This document shows positions 53,149 to 63,496 of a DNA stretch of 64,000 bases, piece by piece (the stretch's first letter is position 1; each line of letters opens with the position of its first letter). The translations under genes were made by a program, and so were the position numbers. The notes beneath the pieces are model-generated. The model searched no databases. It was not told the DNA's origin and saw only the letters and a program-made list of their open reading frames with translations. Origin of the DNA: Nocardia inohanensis NBRC 100128 (GTDB taxonomy: Bacteria; Actinomycetota; Actinomycetes; Mycobacteriales; Mycobacteriaceae); NCBI RefSeq assembly GCF_001612945.1, contig NZ_BDBK01000010.1, forward strand, positions 62,001 through 126,000, in the 5' to 3' direction.

Positions 53149-53730
53149 CTACGCCTGCTCGACGTCGTGCACGTGGTGCACCAGATCGTGCACGAAGTAC
53201 CGCGCCATGGAATCGATGGTGAATGCCGAACCGTTGCCGCGCAGCGCCGCCCGCTCGCGCTCGGCCTCCGGCACGGATTCGAAGGCGGCCGCTGCGATTT
53301 CGGCCACATCCGCGAGTTCCGCCGCGACGGCGCCGGGCTGCTGCGCCGCATAGTTCTCGGCGACGGCGGTGACGTCCTGATCCCAGTTGGAGAACATGGG
53401 CACCCCGGATTCGGTCACCGTGACCGCGGCGTCGTATCCGCCGATCTGCGGCCCGGGGCGCGCCGCCGCGGTGCGGGCGATATCGAGGCGATGGGTGAAG
53501 ATGCGGCACACGTCGCGAACATGGGCGGCGTACTCCAGATCCGACCAGGTCGAATCATCCGGCCGGAGCGCGGCATCCGGTCGTCGCAGGGCCGCGCCCA
53601 AGCGCACGGCGCTGTCGCGGACCAGGCCCGGCACCGCCGCGTAGGCGATGGCATCCGGGTCGAATCCGCATTCGGCGCAGGCGCGTTCCAGCACCCAGGT
53701 CCAGTCTTTGGTATCGGCGACGATCGGCAT
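53149..53730 (-). CDS. DinB-superfamily helix-bundle protein
   Basis: 193 residues from ATG at 53730 (the 273-residue ORF starts upstream in non-coding sequence). Metal-ligand-like residues: H near 70 (Y-A-A-H-V-R-D) and the C-terminal Y-F-V-H-D-L-V-H-H-V-H-D-V (near 175-190). W-S-D-L-E-Y-A-A-H-V is the pattern of DinB/YfiT-like proteins. Thiol- or metal-dependent transferase activity is possible. Convergent with the esterase gene, 6-bp gap. Confidence 0.75.
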   Translation of the reverse strand: MPIVADTKDWTWVLERACAECGFDPDAIAYAAVPGLVRDSAVRLGAALRRPDAALRPDDSTWSDLEYAAHVRDVCRIFTHRLDIARTAAARPGPQIGGYDAAVTVTESGVPMFSNWDQDVTAVAENYAAQQPGAVAAELADVAEIAAAAFESVPEAERERAALRGNGSAFTIDSMARYFVHDLVHHVHDVEQA

Positions 53731-53890
53731 GCCACCCACCGTAGGGTGGCAGAAGATTAACTTCCACCGATATCCTGCCAACAGACACCAAGATCGCGAC
53801 AGGTTTGCCGGGTACGAAAAATCCCTTTCGCACCCGGCCGCCGATTGGCTACCGTCGCAGCCGCAATATTCCCGACGAAAGGACACTCCG

Positions 53891-53977
53891 GTGAACACGC
53901 ACACGGCCCTCCGCCGACGACTGCGTTCGCTGCGCGCGGCCGTCGCGCGCGGCGTGCTGCGGACGATCACTGCATGA
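53891..53977 (+). CDS. Small Arg-rich protein, 28 residues, unknown
   Basis: GTG at 53891 with AAGGACA upstream encodes 28 residues with seven Arg and a helical pattern (T-A-L-R-R-R-L-R-S-L-R-A-A-V-A-R-G-V-L-R-T-I). Its last 11 bp overlap the 3' end of the convergent APH-like gene. A hairpin (GGGTACGAAA, 53812-53821, with TTTCGCACCC, 53828-53837) lies upstream. The clear ribosome site and amphipathic composition make a real small protein possible, but no homologue is recognised. Confidence 0.5.
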   Translation: MNTHTALRRRLRSLRAAVARGVLRTITA

Positions 53978-55022
53978 GTTGATGCGCCTTCTCGAACAAT
54001 TCGAGCGTGATGGCGTGCAGGAAGTCACCGACCTGCTTGGGCGCCTTGCCCGCGAACGCGCGGGCATGGGTGCCCTCGAGCACGATGCCGAGCTTGAAGC
54101 AGGCCAGCACCGTATACCAGGTGACATTGCTCAGATCCCGGTCGGAGAACTTGCCGTAGTGCTCGATCATCTCGGCCGGGGTGGGCAGCCCGCCGGCCGC
54201 GCCGAGCGAACCGACCAGCGCCGCACCGGTGGTGCCGGGTTCCGGACGGGTGGCGATCTGCCAGCCCAGATCCAGTAGCGGGTCGCCGATGGTGGACATC
54301 TCCCAGTCGACCATGGCCACCACTTCGGGGCCGTCGAAGGAGAACATCATGTTCGCCAGATGGCAATCACCGTGCAGGATGCCGGGTTTCCAGTCGGCGG
54401 GGCGATTGCGATCGAGCCACTCCCCCACCCGCTCGACGCCCGGGATCTCCGGTCCGGGGTAGCCCTCGTTACCGCGGTACGAGTCGAGTTCCTTGAGCCA
54501 GCGCGGCACCTGACGCTCCAGGAAGCCGGCCGGTTTGCCGTAATCGGCCAGGCCGAGGGCTTCGTGGTCGAGCGACCCGAGCCGCGCGATGGCCTCCACC
54601 GCGGACAGTCCCATCTGCCGCCGCACCTCCGGGTCACCGGCATGCAGCTCGGGCAGTTCGTTCTGCGGGTTGAAGCCGATCACCGGCTCCATGAGATAGA
54701 ACGACGCGCCGAGCACCGACTCGTCCGGGCAGGCCGCGATCACCTTGGGCGCGCGGACGCCGGTGCCGTCGAGCGCGCCGAGGATCCGCGATTCCCGGCT
54801 GATCACCGTATTGCTGGCGGCGCGCAGATGCTTGGGCCCGCGCCGCAGCACATAGTCCTGTCCGCCGCGGGTGAACCGCAGCATGATGTTCTGGGTGCCG
54901 CCGCCGAGCGGCTGCACCTTCTCGAACTCGCCGCCGGGCAAGCCCTGCTCTTCCATCCATTTGCCGACGATGGCGAAATCGACGACGTCACGATCCACTT
55001 CGACCGGCTGCGCTACAGACAT
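53967..55022 (-). CDS. APH-fold phosphotransferase (ACAD10/11 kinase-like)
   Basis: 351 residues from ATG at 55022. L-G-G-G-T-Q-N near residue 40 (nucleotide loop), catalytic H-G-D-C-H-L-A-N-M near 216-224 and the metal Asp in M-V-D-W-E near 239. The family includes aminoglycoside kinases but also the N-terminal kinase domain of ACAD10/11, which phosphorylates hydroxyacyl-CoA; N-terminal and C-terminal length fit the latter actinobacterial group. Divergent from pabAB. Confidence 0.85.
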   Translation of the reverse strand: MSVAQPVEVDRDVVDFAIVGKWMEEQGLPGGEFEKVQPLGGGTQNIMLRFTRGGQDYVLRRGPKHLRAASNTVISRESRILGALDGTGVRAPKVIAACPDESVLGASFYLMEPVIGFNPQNELPELHAGDPEVRRQMGLSAVEAIARLGSLDHEALGLADYGKPAGFLERQVPRWLKELDSYRGNEGYPGPEIPGVERVGEWLDRNRPADWKPGILHGDCHLANMMFSFDGPEVVAMVDWEMSTIGDPLLDLGWQIATRPEPGTTGAALVGSLGAAGGLPTPAEMIEHYGKFSDRDLSNVTWYTVLACFKLGIVLEGTHARAFAGKAPKQVGDFLHAITLELFEKAHQLMQ

Positions 55023-55148
55023 GCCTCACATTGTGCCGTAGACCACCCAGCAAACTGAAGGCATATGCCAGCAGTAGTGGCGGCGGCCTCGTTCACGCAG
55101 GTCGGAGCGGGGTGTGCGGGCGGGGTTGGCGTAATGTGCGGGATTGAA

Positions 55149-57293
<2,145 letters not shown>

Positions 57294-57345
57294 CTCCCTG
57301 CCCGCTTCATAAGCAGCATCCTTCCGCGCGGGACGGGCGCGACGC

Positions 57346-57843
57346 CTACTTGCGGCGGTCGCGGCGCGAGTTCGAGGCGGGCGGTTCGGGTTCCGGTTGC
57401 GGGCGGGTGGTGAAGCGCCCGAGCAGCGAGATGCCGGGGAGTTTGTCCAGGCGGGCGAAGACCTCCTCGCCGAGGGCGGTGACCGCTTCGAGCCGGGTGA
57501 GCAGCTTGTCGTAGGCGACGAACGCCGGCTCGGCCAGGGCCAGGGTGCGGTCGAGGCGGTCGATGGTGGAGTTGAGCCGCTCCACCGCGGTGGTGAGGTT
57601 CTCGATGAGATCGGGGAGCTGGGCGGCCAGCTGGATCGAGGCGGGCGGGAGCCGGACCGCGGTGTCGAAGGCGGTGGTGGCGGTGAACTGGGCGGAATCC
57701 AGGGCCTGACCGGCCGCGTTCTGGGCGGCTTCGACGGCGGCCTGCGCGGCGGCGAGGATATCGCCCGCGGTGGGCACGCGGGACGGCTGCGGTTTGCCGC
57801 GCGACGGCTCGGGTTTGCGGCTCGGCCCCTTCGGGTTGGTCAT
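57346..57843 (-). CDS. Conserved hypothetical, coiled-coil
   Basis: 165 residues from ATG at 57843. N-terminus is basic and Pro/Ser-rich, followed by a long helix (A-A-A-Q-A-A-V-E-A-A-Q-N-A-A-G-Q, then L-P-D-L-I-E-N-L-T-T-A-V-E-R-L-N-S-T-I-D-R-L-D with heptad spacing), and a basic C-terminal tail (S-R-R-D-R-R-K). No known domain. Divergent from the TerD-HNH gene with a 142-bp gap. Confidence 0.65.
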   Translation of the reverse strand: MTNPKGPSRKPEPSRGKPQPSRVPTAGDILAAAQAAVEAAQNAAGQALDSAQFTATTAFDTAVRLPPASIQLAAQLPDLIENLTTAVERLNSTIDRLDRTLALAEPAFVAYDKLLTRLEAVTALGEEVFARLDKLPGISLLGRFTTRPQPEPEPPASNSRRDRRK

Positions 57844-57985
57844 GCCTCCACTGTGCCGCAGACCGGACAGTATGCAACCTCCGCACCGACTCGGACGCAT
57901 ATCGATTCGAGCCGGACTCCCCCACCCGCCCCCGGATGCTCGCGGAATGCTGGTTGTCGGAGCCCCGTGGTATAGGTCGAGCACA

Positions 57986-59788
57986 ATGAAACTCACCAAG
58001 GGTGGCCATGCGCCGGTTCCGACATCGCTTCTGACGGTTGTCCTTTCGTGGCAGTCCGATCACGAGGTGGACGCGCACGCCTTGCTGCTGACCGGCGACG
58101 GGAGAGTCCGGTCGGACCGTGACTTCGTGTTCTTCAACGCACCCCGGCACATATCGCAGGCCGTGACCTTGGATCAGGACCCCGCGCCCGGCACCGCGCG
58201 CCTGTCGGTGTCCCTCCCCCGCACCGAGGCCGAGGTGACCCGGATCGTGCTCACCGGCTCGCTCGACGACGGCGCTTTCGCGGAGATCCCGGGGCTGGTG
58301 CTCACGGTCTTCGACAATCACCGCCCGGTGGCGTGGTTCGAGCTCGCCGACGCGGAATCGGTGCGGGCCATGATGTTCGGCGAGTTCTACCGCCGCGACG
58401 GGGAATGGCGATTCCGGGCCGTCGGACAGGGCTGGGCGAGCGGGCTGGCCGGGATCGTGACGGAATTCGGCGTGCGCGTGGACGATCCGGGACCGGCCGG
58501 GACCGCAGGCGCATCGCCGGTCGGGCGCTCCGGAGCAACCGGGCCGGCGGCGGCCGGACGGTCGGAGGCAGCGGGAACCCGCGAGGCAACCGCACCGGGG
58601 CGGGCCGGGGCGACCGGGCAACCCGAAGCCGGTGCGCCGGGCGAGGATTCCGGGTCCGAACCGGTGCGGCGGCGCGGGTTCACCCTCGCCCGGCCGGCGC
58701 GCGAGCTGCCGCTGCCGCCACCCCCGCGCGCCGAACTCGCGGATTGGCATCCGGATCCGGAGCAGCCGGGCCGGCTGCGATGGTGGGACGGAACCGAGTG
58801 GACGGCCGCCGCCCGGGCGATGCCGCCGGCCGACGCCCGGCATTGCCCACGGTGCGGGCGGCCGCGCCGGTTGCGGTTCTTCGGCCGCCCCGCGCCCTGC
58901 CGGGAGTGCGCGGCGGAGATCGAGGAGTATCTGGCGGGCTGGCGCGGACGGGCCGAGCGGGTGCTGCGGACGGTCGGCGTGCGCGGCGACGATTGGGCCG
59001 GATTGTGGACGGCGCTGCGCTATCAGCGGATCGAGCGCGGGGCCGGGCTGGCGGTGTTGCGGGCGGCCGGGCACGACCATGTCGAGCGGCGGGTGGCGTT
59101 CGCGTTCGCGGACGGCGCGATCGAGCAGGCCGAGCTGGACGGGTTCGAGGAGACGGTGGCCGAGCTGGCGCTGTCCGGGCCGTTGATCGAGGATCTGCGG
59201 CGGCGAATGGGGCGCGGGCGCATGCTGACTCGATTGCGGGCCGGGGAGCTGCCGGTGGTGCCGACGCCCGGTTTGCATCTGGATCCGGGGGAACAGGTGC
59301 ATCTGAATGTGCCCGCCATCCACATCCGGCAGCTGGCGCGCGGGCCGAAGCTCACCGAGGGCCGGCTGATCCTGAGCAATAAGAAGCTGCGCTTCACCGG
59401 AGCCGATACCGGCACCGAAATGCCTTGGGCGCGAGTGGTTTCGGTGGCCTCCGAGAACGGGAAGGTCGCGATCGCCGCCACCTCGGCGCGCGGCGGGGCC
59501 AGCTTCGAAGTGGCGGACCCCGATCATGTCGCCGCCACGGTGGAGGGCGCGCTGCGCGTGGCCAAACGCCTCGCGTTGTCCCCCGGCCGCCGCGACACCC
59601 GCTCCATCTCCCAGGAGATCAAAGCCCAGGTCTGGCAGCGCGACGGCGGCAAATGCGTGGAGTGCGGCGAGAGCCACTACCTGGAATTCGACCACATCAT
59701 CCCGATCAGCCGCGGCGGCGCCACCAGTGCGGCCAACCTCCAGATCCTGTGCCGGGCCTGCAATCGCGTGAAGGGGGCGCGCATCTGA
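57986..59788 (+). CDS. TerD - DUF2510 - zinc ribbon - TerB-like - PH-like - HNH fusion
   Basis: 600 residues from ATG at 57986; the long ORF start at 57770 is not protein-like. Residues 1-165: TerD fold (L-L-L-T-G-D-G-R-V-R-S-D-R-D-F-V-F-F-N). 166-245: Gly/Ala/Pro linker. 254-277: DUF2510 (W-H-P-D-P, W-W-D-G-T-E-W-T). 287-308: C-P-R-C and C-R-E-C zinc ribbon. About 310-415: TerB-like helices. About 425-535: PH-like domain (L-I-L-S-N-K-K-L-R-F). 557-600: HNH nuclease with C-V-E-C (557/560), F-D-H (570), N584 and C-R-A-C (589/592). I infer a nuclease effector coupled to Ter-type stress sensing; the target is unknown. Confidence 0.82.
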   Translation: MKLTKGGHAPVPTSLLTVVLSWQSDHEVDAHALLLTGDGRVRSDRDFVFFNAPRHISQAVTLDQDPAPGTARLSVSLPRTEAEVTRIVLTGSLDDGAFAEIPGLVLTVFDNHRPVAWFELADAESVRAMMFGEFYRRDGEWRFRAVGQGWASGLAGIVTEFGVRVDDPGPAGTAGASPVGRSGATGPAAAGRSEAAGTREATAPGRAGATGQPEAGAPGEDSGSEPVRRRGFTLARPARELPLPPPPRAELADWHPDPEQPGRLRWWDGTEWTAAARAMPPADARHCPRCGRPRRLRFFGRPAPCRECAAEIEEYLAGWRGRAERVLRTVGVRGDDWAGLWTALRYQRIERGAGLAVLRAAGHDHVERRVAFAFADGAIEQAELDGFEETVAELALSGPLIEDLRRRMGRGRMLTRLRAGELPVVPTPGLHLDPGEQVHLNVPAIHIRQLARGPKLTEGRLILSNKKLRFTGADTGTEMPWARVVSVASENGKVAIAATSARGGASFEVADPDHVAATVEGALRVAKRLALSPGRRDTRSISQEIKAQVWQRDGGKCVECGESHYLEFDHIIPISRGGATSAANLQILCRACNRVKGARI

Positions 59789-59919
59789 GGCGCGTTACCG
59801 GAATCGGTCGCCCGCCGGTACCACCTGTCGCCCATCGCACACCATGCGATGAATCATGTTGAGTAACAATGACCGCGGTTCTACCGTCCCAGAAAAGCGC
59901 ATCGGGAAAGGGGCTCGGC

Positions 59920-60702
59920 ATGCAGGTGGCGGTAGTGGGCGGAACGGGAACGCTGGGCAGGCCGGTGGTGCGGGAACTGGCGGCGCGCGGGCATACCGTG
60001 CGGGTGCTCTCGCGCACCGCGCCCGCCGAACCGGTGCCGGGCGCCACCCATCACGCGGTGGATCTGGTCACCGGAGCCGGGCTCGACGAGGCGCTGGAAG
60101 GCGTGCACACGGTGGTGAACGCCGCCAGCCATCGCGGATTGCGCAGCGGCAAGGTCCTGGTCGCGGGGGTGCGGGCGCTGCTGGCGGCCGAGCAGCGGGC
60201 GCGCGCCGGGCATCACGTGGACATCTCCATCGTGGGCTGTGAGCGGGTGCCGTTCTCCTACTACCGCACCAAGACCGCGCAGGAACGGGTGGTGACGCAG
60301 GGGCAGATTCCCTGGACCCTGTTGCGCGCCACCCAATTCCACGAACTCATCGACGAGACCCTGGCGGCCGCGGCCAAGGCGCGCCTGGAACCCCATGGCG
60401 GCCTGCGCTTTCAGCCGGTCGATGTGAACGCGGTGGCGGCGAAGCTGGCCGACGCGGTCGAGGCGGGCCCGTCCGGCCGGGTGCCCGATGTGGGCGGCCC
60501 GGCCGTGCACACCCTCACCGAATTGGCGCGGGCCCGCCGCGCGGTGGTCGGCGAATCCCTGCTGGCCCTGCCGATTCCACCGCTCGGCCGGGTGGCCCGA
60601 CGCGTGCGCGGCGCTGCGCTGTGCCTCGGCGACGACGGCGAGGCGGTGTCGTTCGACTACCCGGAGTGGCTGCGGCGGCGGTACCCGAAGCCGGGCCGCT
60701 GA
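59920..60702 (+). CDS. NmrA/SDR-type NAD(P)-binding protein
   Basis: 260 residues from ATG at 59920, with GAAAGGGG upstream; the start at 59869 adds 17 non-conserved residues. First motif V-V-G-G-T-G-T-L-G-R (near 4-13), then V-N-A-A-S near 66 and S-Y-Y-R-T-K near 106-111. The layout is of atypical SDR (NmrA-like) proteins that sense or reduce with NAD(P). No operon partner is clear. Confidence 0.85.
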   Translation: MQVAVVGGTGTLGRPVVRELAARGHTVRVLSRTAPAEPVPGATHHAVDLVTGAGLDEALEGVHTVVNAASHRGLRSGKVLVAGVRALLAAEQRARAGHHVDISIVGCERVPFSYYRTKTAQERVVTQGQIPWTLLRATQFHELIDETLAAAAKARLEPHGGLRFQPVDVNAVAAKLADAVEAGPSGRVPDVGGPAVHTLTELARARRAVVGESLLALPIPPLGRVARRVRGAALCLGDDGEAVSFDYPEWLRRRYPKPGR

Positions 60703-60742
60703 CCTGGCTCCAGCTTGCCGCGGCGGCCGTCTCGCGGGTATC

Positions 60743-60763
60743 GGGAATCACCCCGGGATTCCC
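60743..60763. terminator. Short hairpin between convergent genes
   Basis: GGGAATC (60743-60749) pairs with GATTCCC (60757-60763), 7-nt loop. It lies between the 3' ends of the NmrA-like and lipoprotein genes and may end both; no T-tract is seen. Confidence 0.5.
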
Positions 60764-60776
60764 CGGATTCGCGGGG

Positions 60777-61553
60777 TCAGCGCATCAGGCTCAGCACCGC
60801 GGGTTCGGCGCAGAAGTGCTCGCGTGCCTGCTCGAGGGTGAGTCCGCTGCCGGACAGGCCGCCGGAATCCTTGACGGTGCACTGGGATCCGGTGACGTGA
60901 CCGGCGGAGCCGAACAGCTCCACCTCGGCGGTGACGACGGGTTTCAGGCTGTCGCCGCTGAAGGTGAGGAAGTCGACGTAGAAGGTCTTCGCGCTGCCGC
61001 GGCCCCAGACCGTGAGATAGCCGGATTCCGATCTGTCGATACCGATTCCGGCGACTTCCCCGGCGCGCTGGAAGTGCTGGGTGTCGCCGCCGGCGTGGTA
61101 GATGACCGATCGGGAATTGGCGGTGGCCAGGTAGACCGGCACGATCAACTCGTCGCGATTGTCGCCGTCGAGATCGCGCAGGATGGGCTGCGACGGTGAG
61201 CGAGCGTCCTTTTCGACAATGGTCTGGAGCTGGTCGCCGCCGGAATCGAGCACGGTGATGGTCGCGGAGTAACCCTGCGCCTTGCTGCCGGTGTAGCGCA
61301 CCTCGAAGGACAGGCCGAGGCTGTCGCGGGAGGTCAGCACGCAGGACGGGGGCGGTTCGGCGGCTCCGGGCGTACCGCATTCGGGGAGGTCGGAGGCGGG
61401 CGTGGTGACGGGCGGCTCGGTGGTGGCGGTGGTCGCTGGCGGCGGGGTGGTCTCGCCGCCGACGCCGGGCGCGGCGCTGCCGTGCCGGGTGCAGGCCGAG
61501 ATGGCCAGTGCCGCGAGTACGGCCGCACCGCAGACCGCGAGGTTCCTCCCCAT
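60777..61553 (-). CDS. Putative lipoprotein with VCBS/FG-GAP-like repeat
   Basis: 258 residues from ATG at 61553. Signal peptide and lipobox I-S-A-C (near 21), then a Pro/Thr-rich spacer (near 30-55). I-L-R-D-L-D-G-D-N-R-D-E-L-I-V-P-V-Y near 125-140 is the Asp-rich calcium loop of FG-GAP/VCBS repeats. Four further Cys could form two disulfides. It should be exported and membrane-anchored; function unknown. Confidence 0.75.
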   Translation of the reverse strand: MGRNLAVCGAAVLAALAISACTRHGSAAPGVGGETTPPPATTATTEPPVTTPASDLPECGTPGAAEPPPSCVLTSRDSLGLSFEVRYTGSKAQGYSATITVLDSGGDQLQTIVEKDARSPSQPILRDLDGDNRDELIVPVYLATANSRSVIYHAGGDTQHFQRAGEVAGIGIDRSESGYLTVWGRGSAKTFYVDFLTFSGDSLKPVVTAEVELFGSAGHVTGSQCTVKDSGGLSGSGLTLEQAREHFCAEPAVLSLMR

Positions 61554-61620
61554 ACCGGCGAAGATAGCAGCGGATCGGCGACCTGCCCGAAATTTCCGAT
61601 CTGGCGGCTAACGGACATCA

Positions 61621-61638
61621 TGTGCATAGCTGCGCACA
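61621..61638. promoter_or_regulatory. Inverted repeat, probable ArsR operator
   Basis: TGTGC (61621-61625) and GCACA (61634-61638) flank an 8-bp spacer, 21 bp before the GTG of the MFS gene. The TTATAG at 61646-61651 is a likely -10, so a repressor here would block the promoter. Confidence 0.6.
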
Positions 61639-61658
61639 TATTGGCTTATAGTGGTGAC

Positions 61659-62984
61659 GTGATCGACGTTCTGCGCAATCGGGGATTCCGGCGGCTGTTC
61701 ACCGCACAGGTGGTGGCACTGGTCGGCACCGGACTACTGACCGTGGCACTGGGACTGCTCGCGTACGACCTGGCCGGAAGCGACGCGGGAGTCGTGCTGG
61801 GCACCGCGCTGGCCATCAAGATGGTGGCGTATGTGGCTGTGGCGCCGGTCATTTCGGCATCGACCGAGCGGGTACCGCGACGGGTGCTACTGGTCTCGGC
61901 GGACGCGGTGCGCGCCGGGGTCGCGCTGCTGCTGCCGTTCGTCGACGCGACCTGGCAGATCTATCTGCTGATCGCGGTATTGCAGGCGGCGTCGGCGACG
62001 TTCACGCCCGCCTTCCAGTCGATCATCCCGGCGGTACTGGTGGACGAGGAGCAGTACACCCGCGGGCTCTCGTTGTCGCGGCTGGCATACGACCTGGAGT
62101 CGCTGCTGAGTCCGATGCTGGCGGCGGCGCTGCTCACGGTGATCAGCTATCACGCGCTGTTCGCCGGTACCGCAATGGGTTTCGTGGTTTCGGCGGCCAT
62201 GGTCGTCAGCACCCGGCTGCCTCGCATCGACGCCCCGGAGCGCTCCGCACCGCTGTGGCAGCGCATCACGCTCGGCGCCCGCTCCATGACCGCGCAACCG
62301 GTGCTGCGCAGCCTGCTGGCCATGAATCTCGTTGTGGCGGCGGCGACTTCGCTGGTGATCGTGAACACCGTGGTGTATGTGCGCGATCGCCTGGGCGGCT
62401 CCAACACCGGCGTCGCGCTCGCGCTGGGCTGCTACGGACTCGGCTCCATGCTGGTCGCGCTGATCGCGCCGCGCGTGCTCGCGCCGGGACCCCGGGCGGC
62501 GGGCGAGGCTGGTTCCCGAGCGGCAGGCGAGCACGAATTCACCCCGCCCGCCGACCCCCGGCGCACCCCGCGATCCGACCGCCGGTTCATGCTGCTGGGC
62601 TGCCGCGTACTGCCTTTCGGCCTGCTGGCGGCCGCGGCCATCCCGCTGCTGCCGCCCGCCGCGGGAGCCGTGCTGCTCGCAGCGACCTGGGCGCTGCTCG
62701 GCGCGGGCACCTCCACCATCAACACCCCGGCGGCGCGATTGCTGCGCGCGCACTCCGACACTCGCACGCGCACGGCGGTTTTCACCGCGCAGTTCTCCCT
62801 CTCCCACGCCTGTTTCCTGCTCACCTACCCCATCGCCGGTGTGCTCGGCGCGGCCGCGGGGCTGCCGATCACCGCGATGGTGCTGGCCGGGATCGCTACA
62901 CTTGCGGGTACGACAGCCGCCCGTTGGTGGCCGGCGACCACCGCGCTCGACGCGGGCGCCGAGGTGGTGGCGGCAGGAAGGTGA
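61659..62984 (+). CDS. MFS transporter (drug/solute efflux type)
   Basis: 441 residues from GTG at 61659; the 500-residue ORF start is upstream of the promoter. Start V-L-R-N-R-G-F-R-R-L-F-T-A-Q-V-V-A-L is typical of the MFS-3/EntS-like group. Eleven or twelve hydrophobic segments; a loop of charged and Pro-rich residues (about 283-315) separates the two halves. The ArsR gene follows by 3 bp, so the pump is probably induced by the ligand of that regulator. Confidence 0.88.
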   Translation: MIDVLRNRGFRRLFTAQVVALVGTGLLTVALGLLAYDLAGSDAGVVLGTALAIKMVAYVAVAPVISASTERVPRRVLLVSADAVRAGVALLLPFVDATWQIYLLIAVLQAASATFTPAFQSIIPAVLVDEEQYTRGLSLSRLAYDLESLLSPMLAAALLTVISYHALFAGTAMGFVVSAAMVVSTRLPRIDAPERSAPLWQRITLGARSMTAQPVLRSLLAMNLVVAAATSLVIVNTVVYVRDRLGGSNTGVALALGCYGLGSMLVALIAPRVLAPGPRAAGEAGSRAAGEHEFTPPADPRRTPRSDRRFMLLGCRVLPFGLLAAAAIPLLPPAAGAVLLAATWALLGAGTSTINTPAARLLRAHSDTRTRTAVFTAQFSLSHACFLLTYPIAGVLGAAAGLPITAMVLAGIATLAGTTAARWWPATTALDAGAEVVAAGR

Positions 62985-62987
62985 GTC

Positions 62988-63356
62988 ATGGCGAGCAAGG
63001 GCGACGCGAAGGCCTTGCGCTCCCCCAGCCTCACCCACCCCGCGCAGCCGGATCAGCCGCGATTGGATGCGGCCACCGAAACCTTCCGCATGCTGGCCGA
63101 CCCCACCCGCCTGCACATTCTCTGGATGCTGACCGAGGGTGAAGCCGACGTCACCGCGCTCACCGAAGCCTGCGGCGCGTCGCGCACCGCGGTCAGCCAG
63201 CACCTGGCCAAGCTGCGGTTCACCGGTTTGGTCGAGACCCGCCGGGACGGTCGGCGCATCATCTACAGCATTCGGGACGGGCATCTGGCGCGCCTGGTCC
63301 GCGAAGGGCTCAATCACGCCGACCACGTGGTGACCGGCGAACCCCGGCACGGATAA
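62988..63356 (+). CDS. ArsR/SmtB family regulator
   Basis: 122 residues from ATG at 62988. R-M-L-A-D-P-T-R-L-H-I-L-W-M-L near residues 34-48 and S-R-T-A-V-S-Q-H-L-A-K-L near 65-76 form the winged helix. No Cys-x-Cys metal site is seen in the recognition helix; a C-terminal His cluster (H-L-A-R, N-H-A-D-H) could bind a metal. It is co-transcribed with the MFS gene and probably represses it via 61621-61638. Confidence 0.9.
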   Translation: MASKGDAKALRSPSLTHPAQPDQPRLDAATETFRMLADPTRLHILWMLTEGEADVTALTEACGASRTAVSQHLAKLRFTGLVETRRDGRRIIYSIRDGHLARLVREGLNHADHVVTGEPRHG

Positions 63357-63496
63357 CCACCCCCGCACTCCGGTGCTGCCGCGATGACGGCGGGTCCCTC
63401 CTCCTGGTCAGTGGGACCAACTCTCGCGGGCTCTCGCATACCCCCTGACGATATGCCTATTCGAAATATCGCTGGACGAATGTTGAGAGGTCACGC

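Noticed and set aside
63380..63420. TGGTC-N5-GACCA dyad before the last monooxygenase gene
   Set aside because: Arms of only five bases in GC-rich DNA; too weak to list as an operator.
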